DNA from: Pseudomonadota bacterium
GTDB lineage: Bacteria > Pseudomonadota > Gammaproteobacteria > Burkholderiales > Methylophilaceae
Direction of reading: 5' to 3'
NCBI GenBank assembly: GCA_029556915.1
Contig: JAKQIT010000111.1
Location: 159,105 to 223,104 of the forward strand
Length of the DNA stretch: 64,000 nt
The notes below the pieces were generated by a model. The model was given only the letters and a program-made list of their open reading frames with translations. It did no database searches and was not told the origin of the DNA. The stretch's first letter is position 1; each line of letters opens with the position of its first letter. The position numbers and the translations under genes were made by a program. Below, piece after piece: positions 53,063-61,755 of this stretch.

Positions 53063-55021
53063 TTATGCTGCTTGTGCTTCTACTTCTGGCTCAAACTGCA
53101 ACGCATTATTCATGTGCGTGCGCAGAATTTGCAAGTCATCCAATTGCGCTTGAATGCTCTTCTCTATCGTTTCCAATTCCGCAATACGGTCTTCCAAAGT
53201 ATCAGTGGCTTTATAAATACGTTTGATACTTTCTAAGCGGCGGCGCAATTGCAGTTGATGCTCACGCACTTGTGACTCCATTGGCGCAATCACGGCTTTT
53301 AACCAGTTTTCAATATCGCGGTTAGCCACTTCAAACACGTGAATCACGCGGCTGGCAAGCGTTTCAAAAAACTTGCTGGTCAGCGTCATTTTTTCGTTAG
53401 AAATCATATTGAGCGTGGTGTTAAATTGCTCTTTATAGGCGCGCTCTAATTTAGCCAGCTCTTTTTGGTAACGCAAGGTTGAAAACGCGGGCGGCTCTGT
53501 TTTACGCAATCCATGGTCTTTGGAAAACTTCTCGTACATCACGTCCATCATTTTTTTGATTTCATCAATTTGGCCATCAGATGTCACCAAACGCGTTTTT
53601 AACTCGGTGAAGAAATTATCCATCGAACCACGAATTGTTTTGGTAAAGTTGGCTGCCACCATTGCCTCACGCGTTGAATGCACGTGCACTTTAAGTGCTT
53701 CCATGCCCAAAATAGTGAACAATCGGTTAGTATGTTGTGAAAAAATACTGCGTAAGGCTTGAAAGCGTTGCAGCCCTTTTTCAAAGTTCTCTTTATCCAC
53801 TTTCACCTTGTTCATCATGTGCTCAACCACGTCTTCATTCTTGCCGCGCAAGCCACGAAGCTCAGAGAGCTGCTCTAAAATACCGTTCATGCGAGCATCT
53901 ACCAGCATGTGCGAGTTAGTTAGCAAATCCTCTACCTCATTGTGTGTGTTGTCACGCACAATGTCTTTTTTAGAGGGAATAAGTTCTTCAGAAAGCGCTT
54001 TTTCTAACTCTAAAATACGGCTTTTTTCAAGCAATTTGGTGTCATTATGAATTTTGGCCAATAAACCACGTTGGGCAGACACAGGGAATATTTGTGAGGT
54101 TTCAAGACCTAATAATTCAGCACTGGTTTTAATTTGCTTAGTGAGTTCTTTTTCAATGTCAGCTTCATTTTTAAGCTCATCCCAAAGGCCATCAATTTTG
54201 TTCAACACCGCTAAACGACCTTTTTGTTTCCAGCGTGTACCACTAATATATTGACGCCATACGTCAATTTCAGATTTCGTTACGCCAGTGTCGGCACCCA
54301 AAATAAACAACACTGCATGCGCATTTGGCAACATATTAAGCGTTAACTCTGGCTCTGTACCAATCGCGTTCAAACCTGGGGTATCTAAAATCACCAAGCC
54401 TTGCTCTAGCAATGGGTGCGGAAAGTTAATAATGGCATAACGCCAGCACGGCACATCAATCGTGCCGTCTTTATTGATATTCAGCGCATCATCGGCACTA
54501 TTTGGGTCAAATAGGCCATATTTTTCAGCCTCTTCAAGTGAAACCGCTTTGGTATTACTCACCTCTTTAAAGGCAGTGACCATGCTGTCATGGTTGTCCA
54601 CATCAAATTTCGCGGTAATCCACTCTTCTGGGTAACGTTTGTACTCGGTAGTGGTAGCGTCTGACAAGCGCGTTTCAATCGGCAACATCATGATAGAGCT
54701 TGGTTTTGATTTATCGTACAACAGCTCAGTTGGGCACATGGTTGTACGGCCGGCGCTAGATGGTAGCAAGCGCTTACCATAGCCAGCAAAAAATATCGCG
54801 TTAATCAGCTCAGATTTACCGCGCGAGAATTCTGCAACAAAAGCAACATTCAGTTTATCTTCGCGCAATCTTTCAAGTAATTGCGAAATGCGCTGATCGC
54901 TTTGTTGGTCATTCAACTCTTGCTCATTAAGCCAACTGCGGTAGTCACAAATGGTATCTACCAGAGACTTGCGCCACTCTGAATAGACTTCAAATTGCTG
55001 CGCTAATTTATTATCAGACAT
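53063..55021 (-). CDS. Bacterial dynamin-like GTPase
   Basis: A 652-residue large GTPase. The G-motifs are in order: P-loop AEFSRGKSELINAIF (G1), TTMCPTELL (G2), LVILDTPGLNAIG (G3) and AVLNKIDGLWDEL (G4). The rest is long helical stalk with coiled-coil segments (about 330-650). Dynamin-like proteins remodel or protect membranes; many bacteria have them in pairs, but this gene is single and closed by its own terminator. No transmembrane paddle is obvious. The ATG at 55021 has GAGG five bases upstream and is chosen over the GTG two codons earlier. Role in this organism unknown. Confidence 0.85.
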   Translation of the reverse strand: MSDNKLAQQFEVYSEWRKSLVDTICDYRSWLNEQELNDQQSDQRISQLLERLREDKLNVAFVAEFSRGKSELINAIFFAGYGKRLLPSSAGRTTMCPTELLYDKSKPSSIMMLPIETRLSDATTTEYKRYPEEWITAKFDVDNHDSMVTAFKEVSNTKAVSLEEAEKYGLFDPNSADDALNINKDGTIDVPCWRYAIINFPHPLLEQGLVILDTPGLNAIGTEPELTLNMLPNAHAVLFILGADTGVTKSEIDVWRQYISGTRWKQKGRLAVLNKIDGLWDELKNEADIEKELTKQIKTSAELLGLETSQIFPVSAQRGLLAKIHNDTKLLEKSRILELEKALSEELIPSKKDIVRDNTHNEVEDLLTNSHMLVDARMNGILEQLSELRGLRGKNEDVVEHMMNKVKVDKENFEKGLQRFQALRSIFSQHTNRLFTILGMEALKVHVHSTREAMVAANFTKTIRGSMDNFFTELKTRLVTSDGQIDEIKKMMDVMYEKFSKDHGLRKTEPPAFSTLRYQKELAKLERAYKEQFNTTLNMISNEKMTLTSKFFETLASRVIHVFEVANRDIENWLKAVIAPMESQVREHQLQLRRRLESIKRIYKATDTLEDRIAELETIEKSIQAQLDDLQILRTHMNNALQFEPEVEAQAA

Positions 55022-55270
55022 GTTCACCTCTAAAAACCGTACGATGTTTTACTCTTACTACAGATAATATAACTTTATCAGCATTTTACTAAATATCAAG
55101 TAAATCAAACAATTATTGCGGACATTTCAAATATAAATCAGATAAGTGGTTCATTTTTATTGATAAGTGGTTTTTTTGCTAAAAAATTTCTATTACAGCC
55201 TATGTTCATTTTCAGTAGCAAGGCGCATTCTGCTATTATCTTACTTTTAAAATGCTTCACTTTTTAAATC

Positions 55271-55648
55271 ATGAGCGGCCTTACTCCTAACTCACCTCGC
55301 CCTATTGACATTCGCTTGCATCAGGCATCACGTCTGCTGGAAATTCACTTCGATAACAACACCGAGTGCCAGTTGTCGTGCGAATTTTTACGCGTATATT
55401 CCCCCTCAGCAGAAGTGCGCGGTCATGGCCACGGGCAAGAGGTGCTACAAACCGGCAAAGAAGAGGTGAATATCAGCGCAATTGAACCCGTTGGTAATTA
55501 CGCCATCAAAATTACCTTTACAGATGGGCACAATACTGGCTTGTATTCATGGGATTACTTATACGAGTTAGCCAATAATTATGAGGCACTCTGGCTAGAA
55601 TATTTAGGCAAACTCAGTGCAGCAGGCATTCACAGGAAATCAACATGA
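55271..55648 (+). CDS. DUF971 family protein
   Basis: A 125-residue protein: [57 protein letters not shown] and [12 protein letters not shown]. This is DUF971, the fold of the N-terminal domain of gamma-butyrobetaine hydroxylase. Stand-alone copies commonly sit before ubiE in betaproteobacteria and have been suggested to be iron-sulfur or ubiquinone related; I treat that as unproven. The stop overlaps the ubiE start (ATGA). Confidence 0.88.
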   Translation: MSGLTPNSPRPIDIRLHQASRLLEIHFDNNTECQLSCEFLRVYSPSAEVRGHGHGQEVLQTGKEEVNISAIEPVGNYAIKITFTDGHNTGLYSWDYLYELANNYEALWLEYLGKLSAAGIHRKST

Positions 55649-56397
55649 CTACTGAGCAAAAATCAGAACAAAACACCCATTTTGGTTTTAAAACCGTTGC
55701 CGAACATGAAAAAGTCAAAAAAGTTGGCGAAGTCTTTCACTCTGTGGCGAGCAAGTATGACCTCATGAACGATGTTATGTCTGCCGGAATGCACCGGGGC
55801 TGGAAGCGTTTTGCTGTAGAAATTAGTGGCGTAAAAGCTGGCGATAAAGTGCTGGATATTGCCGGTGGCAGTGGCGATTTATCTAAATTGTTTGCCAAAA
55901 AAGTAGGTGCCGAAGGCCAAGTAATTTTAACCGACATCAACGCCTCTATGCTTGCCGTAGGGCGCGACCGCATGATAGATGCAGGTTTAAATGTGCCTGC
56001 TGCGCAGTGTGACGCAGAAAAGTTGCCTTTTCCAGACAACCATTTTGATTGTGTGATTGTGGCTTTTGGCCTACGTAATATGACGCATAAAGACAAAGCC
56101 TTAGCCGAAATGCAACGCGTGTTAAAAATAGGCGGGCGTTTATTGGTGCTGGAATTTTCAAAAGTATGGCAACCGTTATCAAAAGTTTATGATGCCTACT
56201 CGTTTAAATTACTACCACTCATGGGCAAAATTTTAGCCAAAGATGCCGAAAGCTACCAATACTTAGCAGAAAGCATCCGCATGCACCCAGACCAAGAAAC
56301 ACTCAAGCAAATGATGGTAGATGCAGGTTTAAGAAAAGTAGATTACTACAACTTAAGTGCTGGCGTCGTGGCTTTGCATAAAGGTTACAAGTTATAA
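55645..56397 (+). CDS. ubiE: Ubiquinone/menaquinone C-methyltransferase UbiE
   Basis: A 250-residue SAM methyltransferase acting on the quinone ring. [21 protein letters not shown] is family-specific, [18 protein letters not shown] binds SAM, and [21 protein letters not shown] and [17 protein letters not shown] follow. Together with ubiJ and ubiB downstream it forms the ubiE-ubiJ-ubiB operon typical of proteobacteria, here with one extra small gene inserted. Confidence 0.96.
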   Translation: MTTEQKSEQNTHFGFKTVAEHEKVKKVGEVFHSVASKYDLMNDVMSAGMHRGWKRFAVEISGVKAGDKVLDIAGGSGDLSKLFAKKVGAEGQVILTDINASMLAVGRDRMIDAGLNVPAAQCDAEKLPFPDNHFDCVIVAFGLRNMTHKDKALAEMQRVLKIGGRLLVLEFSKVWQPLSKVYDAYSFKLLPLMGKILAKDAESYQYLAESIRMHPDQETLKQMMVDAGLRKVDYYNLSAGVVALHKGYKL

Positions 56398-56401
56398 AAA
56401 T

Positions 56402-56713
56402 ATGCCTGAAATTCGATGCAAAAAAGTATTATTCTATTCATCTGGTGACGAGGAAATCTTTTTCAACTGGGCAAAGTCAATTCCAGCGATTAAAGATGTT
56501 TTTGGTGAGTCTGATGAAATTATATTATCGGTAAAATCAGCTGCGCTTGATGATGACTCCTTGCGTGAGCTCATAGCACTTTTGCATCGTTACAAATTAC
56601 CTCTACATCAACTTGCTAAATTCAAAAACGAGAAAAACCAAGATTGGTTTAGTAATGAAAAAAAATTTTGGTATAACGCGGTTTTTATCAATAAGGACGT
56701 CACCGTCCATTAA
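56402..56713 (+). CDS. Unknown small protein inside the ubiEJB operon
   Basis: A 103-residue soluble protein I do not recognise. It starts MPEIRCKKVLFYSSGDEEIF and is rich in charged residues, with a predicted alpha/beta mix (EIILSVKSAAL, DDSLRELIALLHRYKL). The frame is open to 56357, overlapping ubiE; the ATG at 56402, four bases after the ubiE stop, is more natural. It lies 17 bp before ubiJ. Its AT-richer composition suggests a newcomer to the operon. Confidence 0.65.
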   Translation: MPEIRCKKVLFYSSGDEEIFFNWAKSIPAIKDVFGESDEIILSVKSAALDDDSLRELIALLHRYKLPLHQLAKFKNEKNQDWFSNEKKFWYNAVFINKDVTVH

Positions 56714-56730
56714 CATAGTCTAAAGCCCGA

Positions 56731-57312
56731 ATGCTTAAACCACTCATCACCCATTTTCTTCAACACCTTATTCGCCAAAACATCTGGGCAAAAGCACATT
56801 TAGTGCCTTTTGCTGGCAACACCATTGCGTTTGATTTTGCAGTTATTAAGACCAATTTAATTATTCTCGAAGATGGCTCTTTAGCGCTCGGGGGCGAAAC
56901 AGCACCGCCAGAAGCCAGTATCTATGCGCCTCCCAGCCTGATGCTCAGGATGTTAGCAAAAGATGAAGCCGCAAAAATGGATTTTAAAGTGACGGGCGAC
57001 ACGCATTTAGCGACCGAAGTCAGCAAAATTTTGCAAAACATCCGCTGGGATGTTGAAGACGATTTAAGCAAAATCGTTGGTGATATTCCTGCCACAAAAC
57101 TTGCTGATTTTAGTAAAAAGGCAACGCAAACGGTAAAAGAAACCGGCACCAATTTAGCGCAAATGCTGACTGAATACCTGCAAGAAGAGCAACCTATGCT
57201 CGCCAAAAAACGCCATGTAGAACAATTTAATGCGGATGTGGATGCGCTACGCGATGATGTGGCGCGCTTTGAAAAAAGATTGGCTAAATTAACGAAAGCA
57301 ATGCAGCTTTAA
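56731..57312 (+). CDS. ubiJ: Ubiquinone biosynthesis accessory factor UbiJ (SCP2 domain)
   Basis: A 193-residue protein with an N-terminal SCP2-type lipid-binding domain (about 20-110, including TIAFDFAVIKTNLIILEDGS) and a C-terminal coiled coil (AKKRHVEQFNADVDALRDDV). UbiJ holds quinone intermediates in the soluble Ubi complex with UbiK and partners. Position between ubiE and ubiB is the standard one. Four bases separate it from ubiB. Confidence 0.9.
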   Translation: MLKPLITHFLQHLIRQNIWAKAHLVPFAGNTIAFDFAVIKTNLIILEDGSLALGGETAPPEASIYAPPSLMLRMLAKDEAAKMDFKVTGDTHLATEVSKILQNIRWDVEDDLSKIVGDIPATKLADFSKKATQTVKETGTNLAQMLTEYLQEEQPMLAKKRHVEQFNADVDALRDDVARFEKRLAKLTKAMQL

Positions 57313-57316
57313 AATT

Positions 57317-58894
57317 ATGCGATTTTTCCGACTCATTTACATCATTTTTATTGCGCTACGCTTTAGCTTAGATGATTTAATTCTTTCGCACACCAAACTC
57401 AAACCTTTACAGTTTGTCATCAATGGCTTGTTATTTTGGCGCAATAAAAAACGCCCACGGGGTGAACGTTTGCGTTTGGCACTTGAGGCACTTGGCCCAA
57501 TTTTTGTCAAATTTGGACAAATTCTTTCCACGCGGCGAGATTTAATACCGCTTGATATTGCTGACGAACTTGCCAAACTGCAAGATCAAGTACCACCCGT
57601 AGCATTCAGCGAAGTAGAAAGCACCATTAACGCTGCTTATGCGCTGCCTTTGCCTGACGTATTTTTAAGTTTTGATGAAACTGCCGTGGCAAGCGCTTCT
57701 GTGGCACAAGTGCATTTTGCGCATTTGTTGGATGGCACGCCTGTTGCAGTAAAGGTATTGCGGCCAAATATTGATAAAGTCATCGGGCGCGATTTGGTCT
57801 TGCTCGACACGGCGGCTTGGCTACTCCAAGCCCTTTCTGCCGAAGGTAAACGCCTCAAGCCGCGTGAAGTGGTAGCAGAATTTGCCGAACATACGCAAAG
57901 TGAACTAGATTTAACTTTAGAAGCCGCCAATTGCACACGTTTGTCAGGTAACTTTAAAGATAAACGCCTGTTGGTTCCTGACGTGTATTGGGATTGGTGC
58001 CGCAAAGAAGTGATGGTGATGCAACGCATGAACGGCACGCCGATTAGCAAAATTGATGTGCTGCGTGCAAAAGGCATCAACATTGAAAAACTCGCCCACG
58101 ATGGTGTAGAAATCTTTTTTACCCAAGTGTTTAGAGATGGTTTTTTTCATGCCGATATGCACCCTGGCAATATTCAGGTGGCCGATGACGGCCCTGATAA
58201 AGGTAAGTATATTGCGCTGGATTTTGGCATTATGGGCACACTCACCGATAACGATAAATATTACCTCGCGCGCAATTTTTTAGCCTTTTTTAACCGTGAT
58301 TACCGCGACGTAGCTGTGGCGCATATTGAATCTGGCTGGGTACCTAAAGACACCAACGTGGAAGCACTCGAAGCCGCTGTGCGGGCTATTTGCGAGCCCA
58401 TTTTCAACAAGCCACTGAAAGATATTTCGTTTGGCCGCACTTTGTTGAGTCTATTTCAAATGTCGCGTAAATTTGGCGTGATTATTCAGCCGCAATTGGT
58501 GATGTTACAAAAAACCTTGCTGAATATTGAAGGCTTAGGCCGTGATTTAGACCCCAACATTGACCTTTGGCAAACAGCCAAACCATTTTTAAAACGCTGG
58601 ATGAGTGAGCAACTGGGTTGGCGGAGCGTATTAAAGAATTTCAAAAAAGAATTACCGCATATTGCTAAAGACTTGCCGCAAATGCCACGCTTGGTGCATC
58701 ACTTTTTAACCCAACAAACCAATGCGGAGCAACAAGTGCCGTTACGTGAAATCATTGAGACCCTAATTAAAACGCAAGAAAAGCAAGCACATTGGCAAAA
58801 ATGGCTGACTTTAGCGGTGTTGGTGCTAATTGCTTTACAACTTTTTGTTTTAGTTAAACCTTGGCTTTGGGAAATGTTTTCTACTGCAAACTAA
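57317..58894 (+). CDS. ubiB: Ubiquinone biosynthesis kinase-like protein UbiB
   Basis: A 525-residue ABC1/ADCK atypical kinase. The family's KxGQ segment is in FVKFGQILSTRRDLIP, the alanine-rich loop is ASASVAQVHFA, the catalytic HADMHPGNI and metal DFGIMG motifs are intact, and two C-terminal helices anchor it (WLTLAVLVLIALQLFVLVK). Thought to use ATPase activity to extract quinone precursors from the membrane. Confidence 0.95.
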   Translation: MRFFRLIYIIFIALRFSLDDLILSHTKLKPLQFVINGLLFWRNKKRPRGERLRLALEALGPIFVKFGQILSTRRDLIPLDIADELAKLQDQVPPVAFSEVESTINAAYALPLPDVFLSFDETAVASASVAQVHFAHLLDGTPVAVKVLRPNIDKVIGRDLVLLDTAAWLLQALSAEGKRLKPREVVAEFAEHTQSELDLTLEAANCTRLSGNFKDKRLLVPDVYWDWCRKEVMVMQRMNGTPISKIDVLRAKGINIEKLAHDGVEIFFTQVFRDGFFHADMHPGNIQVADDGPDKGKYIALDFGIMGTLTDNDKYYLARNFLAFFNRDYRDVAVAHIESGWVPKDTNVEALEAAVRAICEPIFNKPLKDISFGRTLLSLFQMSRKFGVIIQPQLVMLQKTLLNIEGLGRDLDPNIDLWQTAKPFLKRWMSEQLGWRSVLKNFKKELPHIAKDLPQMPRLVHHFLTQQTNAEQQVPLREIIETLIKTQEKQAHWQKWLTLAVLVLIALQLFVLVKPWLWEMFSTAN

Positions 58895-58908
58895 TTGAGT
58901 TAAGAGAT

Positions 58909-59748
58909 ATGAGAAACCATTTATCTAAAATTATTGCAATCTTGTCTTTTAGCTTTAGCTTAAACGCCAGCGCAACTGAGATTTTAGTTCCTGCTTATTT
59001 TTATCCGTCTAGCGATCCCAACCTTAGTTTTTGGGATGAAATGACGGCCGCTGCCAGCCAAGGCGTTGCTATTACGGCGATTATGAACCCCAATAGCGGG
59101 CCCAGTAACGTAATCAATAGTGACTACACAGCCGCTGTTGATACTTTTCGAGCCGCTGGTGGCAAAGTGATTGGCTACGTCAGCACGCAATATGGCGCGC
59201 GTGATGCCAGTGCGGTGCTCGCGGATGTGAATGCTTACAAAAATTTCTACCAAATTGATGGCATTTTTTTAGATGAGATGCACAATATTCCTGCAACATT
59301 AAATTATTACCAAACGTTGCGAAACGATATTTCTACCATCGACACCAATTATAAAGTGTTTGGCAATGCTGGCACCAACACGCTTGAGGCTTACATTGGC
59401 GCGGCGGATGTGCTGATTACCTTTGAAAATCAAACAGGTTTTAATAGCTATACACCTGACGCTTGGACGGCCAATTACTCCGCCAGCCATTTTGCCAACT
59501 TGCTTTACAACGTGAGTTCTGCAGCAGAAATGCAATCAGCCATTAGTCTTGCGGCTAGCCGCAATGTGGGCTATGTTTACGTCACTAATGACAATGGCGC
59601 GAACCCTTGGGATACCTTGCCAAGCTACTGGAATGCAGAAGTCGCGGCAGTCTCCGCCGTGCCAGAACCGAATAACACTGCCTTATTATTGGTGGGCTTG
59701 AGCTTATTAGGTCTGCAAGTTAAGCGTCGCAAAATTAGGGCTGAATAA
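58909..59748 (+). CDS. PEP-CTERM-sorted Spherulin-4 family protein (possible glycosidase)
   Basis: A 279-residue exported protein with a signal peptide (SFSLNASA-TEI). The body matches the Spherulin-4 family: LVPAYFYPSSDPNLSFWDE, ITAIMNPNSGP, KVIGYVSTQYGARDASAVL and IDGIFLDEMHNIPAT, a TIM-barrel-like pattern with likely catalytic acidic residues. Fungal Sph3 of this family is a glycosidase of galactosaminogalactan (GH135). The C-terminus has the full sorting signal: VPEPNN, hydrophobic helix, then RRKIR, which exosortase systems recognise in EPS-producing bacteria. The ATG at 58909 is preceded by AAGAG; it follows ubiB by 14 bp. Confidence 0.85.
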   Translation: MRNHLSKIIAILSFSFSLNASATEILVPAYFYPSSDPNLSFWDEMTAAASQGVAITAIMNPNSGPSNVINSDYTAAVDTFRAAGGKVIGYVSTQYGARDASAVLADVNAYKNFYQIDGIFLDEMHNIPATLNYYQTLRNDISTIDTNYKVFGNAGTNTLEAYIGAADVLITFENQTGFNSYTPDAWTANYSASHFANLLYNVSSAAEMQSAISLAASRNVGYVYVTNDNGANPWDTLPSYWNAEVAAVSAVPEPNNTALLLVGLSLLGLQVKRRKIRAE

Positions 59749-59770
59749 TCTCTTTAATCGGCTAAAAATT

Positions 59771-59844
59771 CCCCCGAGAGAAATTAACACCTCTGTAAGC
59801 CGCATGGATACTGGCTTGCAGAGCATGCCGAATGAAGATGCATG
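59771..59844 (-). repeat. Dispersed intergenic palindrome, copy 12
   Basis: Tail CCCCCGAGAGAAATTAACA at left, arm CCTCTGTAAGCC, loop GCATGGATACT, arm GGCTTGCAGAGC, then ATGCCGAATGAAGATG. Lies between the convergent Spherulin-4 and mutM genes. Confidence 0.88.
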
Positions 59845-59847
59845 TTT

Positions 59848-60669
59848 TTAACGCTTTTGGCAATGCGCACAAAAAAACGTTGAACGTTGCCCTAACCGAA
59901 TATTTTTAATCGCTTTTCCACACACTTTGCACGGCTCGCCCGTGCGCCCATATACAAAATACTCTTGCTGAAAATAGCCTGGGTTGCCATCGGTGCCAAA
60001 AAAATCGCGCAAGCTGCTGCCGCCCGCATCAAGCGCATCTTGCAAGGTGTTTTTAATTTCGGCAACCAATCGTTCGCATTGCTTTAAGTTTAGCTTTTTG
60101 GCGGAGGTTTCAGGGTGTATGCGCGCCCGAAATAGCGATTCACTCGCATAAATATTACCTACTCCCACCACTACATACGCATCCATAATTGCGTTTTTGA
60201 TAGCGAGCGTTTTATTACCTAAGGCAGTATGTAAATAATCTGCATCAAAGGCTTCTTCTAGCGGCTCAGGGCCTAAACTATCGAGCAATGCGTGGTTTTT
60301 ATTTTCCAACCACAGCACCGCGCCAAAGCGACGTGGGTCGCGCAAACGCAGCACACTACCATCGGTAAAGGCAACATCAAAATGGTCATGTTTTTCAGGC
60401 GGATAAGCTCTATCTAACACTTGCATACGGCCTGACATGCCAAGATGCAAAAGCAAAAACCCATGTGTTGTGGGGTTGCCAAATTCGCACAAAATATACT
60501 TAGCGCGCCGCGTTAGGGCTTTTAAATTGAGCTCAGGTAGCGTTTCAATTAAATGCTGTGGAATGGGCCAGCGCAAGGTCGGGTGACGAATGCTGACGGA
60601 TTTAACCGTTTTGCCCACCATCGGCAGCATGCCACGGCGCGTGGTTTCAACCTCTGGGAGTTCGGGCAT
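59848..60669 (-). CDS. mutM: Formamidopyrimidine-DNA glycosylase MutM (Fpg)
   Basis: A 273-residue base-excision enzyme removing 8-oxoguanine. PELPEVETTRRG supplies the catalytic proline (after Met removal) and glutamate. The middle has the helix-two-turn-helix AIMDAYVVVGVGNIYASESL. The C-terminal zinc finger is CKVC...CAHC with the RLGQRSTFF tip. Length is standard. It is followed by repeat copy 12 and preceded by the DUF4340 gene 7 bp away. Confidence 0.96.
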   Translation of the reverse strand: MPELPEVETTRRGMLPMVGKTVKSVSIRHPTLRWPIPQHLIETLPELNLKALTRRAKYILCEFGNPTTHGFLLLHLGMSGRMQVLDRAYPPEKHDHFDVAFTDGSVLRLRDPRRFGAVLWLENKNHALLDSLGPEPLEEAFDADYLHTALGNKTLAIKNAIMDAYVVVGVGNIYASESLFRARIHPETSAKKLNLKQCERLVAEIKNTLQDALDAGGSSLRDFFGTDGNPGYFQQEYFVYGRTGEPCKVCGKAIKNIRLGQRSTFFCAHCQKR

Positions 60670-60676
60670 ATTTAAA

Positions 60677-61588
60677 CTACTTGCTTGGCAAGTTTATCGG
60701 CGGGTTCAGCATGGTAAACCCAACATCAGGCGGATAATTATAAATTAAGCCTTCATCTGGGCGACCCAATAGTAAGTTTGGCGACTCTTGAATTTTATCG
60801 AAATGTACTTTGGTACCATCCGCCATTTTTACTTCAAATGATGGATAGGTTTCGCGGTTAGACGCAGGATAAAAATCAACTGAACTAGCAGGATTTTTAA
60901 GCCATGAAAATTCTAACCATTCATTGAGTTCGTTTTGCTGCGGTTTTGCTGCTGCAATTGACGCTTTCCATTGCCCTGACACTAAATCGATATTGAGTTT
61001 GCTTTCAGCCCATTGTTCAAGTTTACTAAAATCAAATCCGGCGACTTTTTCGGTGGGTTTAAGTGGATTTTTATCAATTAATTCAATTGCTTGCGTATTA
61101 GCAATTTCCTCATAAACGCTGGCGATTAAATATACTGCATTGTCGTGCAGCACATATTGCTCATCGGTCACAGGGTTATGCGCACCAAAATCAAACTGCG
61201 CAACACTGGCATCAGGGCGTATCAGTTTGAGTTTAAGCCGTGGATTATTTAAGCCAAACTTTTCTAAGTCCGCACTACTTGCCCCAGTAATAGCCAGTTT
61301 TTCTTTAGACTTTGCCGCAATAATCGAAATAATACGTGCCGCAGAATCTTTATCTGCACGCGTTTTGTAAGGCGCGGTTAGCCGCCAAAATCCATCCACC
61401 TTGGCTAGCGTCACCGCCGCTTTGGTGGGGTGCTCTATGCTGATAGCGCTGAAGTCGGCCAATTTAAAAGCTGTAAGTTCTATGGCATTTTCTTGCGTGA
61501 CTTCAGTTTTAGGGCGCAAGTATAAAAAAGCCACCAACCCTGCCACCAAACCTAGCAAAATAAAATTGATTATCCAACGATTTTTCAT
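60677..61588 (-). CDS. DUF4340 domain protein, partner of GldG-type ABC system
   Basis: A 303-residue protein with one N-terminal helix (WIINFILLGLVAGLVAFLYL) and an exported beta-rich body, matching DUF4340 (FWRLTAPYKTRADKDSAARI, KFGLNNPRLKLKL, QYVLHDNAVYLI). Such genes are nearly always next to the GldG/GldF-like ABC genes, as here, although repeat copy 13 now lies between it and the GldG gene. It may be a periplasmic accessory of that transporter. Confidence 0.85.
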   Translation of the reverse strand: MKNRWIINFILLGLVAGLVAFLYLRPKTEVTQENAIELTAFKLADFSAISIEHPTKAAVTLAKVDGFWRLTAPYKTRADKDSAARIISIIAAKSKEKLAITGASSADLEKFGLNNPRLKLKLIRPDASVAQFDFGAHNPVTDEQYVLHDNAVYLIASVYEEIANTQAIELIDKNPLKPTEKVAGFDFSKLEQWAESKLNIDLVSGQWKASIAAAKPQQNELNEWLEFSWLKNPASSVDFYPASNRETYPSFEVKMADGTKVHFDKIQESPNLLLGRPDEGLIYNYPPDVGFTMLNPPINLPSK

Positions 61589-61642
61589 GTGTAACTTTCT
61601 AAAATTTTATCTGCATAAAATTAATGTTTTTTATGCAAAAAG

Positions 61643-61710
61643 CCCTCGAGAAAAAATAAATGCTCTGCAAGCCAGTATCCATGCGGCTTTCAGAGCATCA
61701 AAATGATTTG
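61643..61710 (-). repeat. Dispersed intergenic palindrome, copy 13 (inverted core)
   Basis: Tail CCCTCGAGAAAAAATAAA at left, arm GCTCTGCAAGCC, loop AGTATCCATGC, arm GGCTTTCAGAGC, then ATCAAAATGATTTGC. Core inverted relative to its tail, as in copies 2 and 11. It lies within what is elsewhere a continuous gldG-DUF4340 unit. Confidence 0.88.
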
Positions 61711-61755
61711 CACCTAAATTAACCTTGAAATTATGGTTAATTTTGCATGCGTTAT

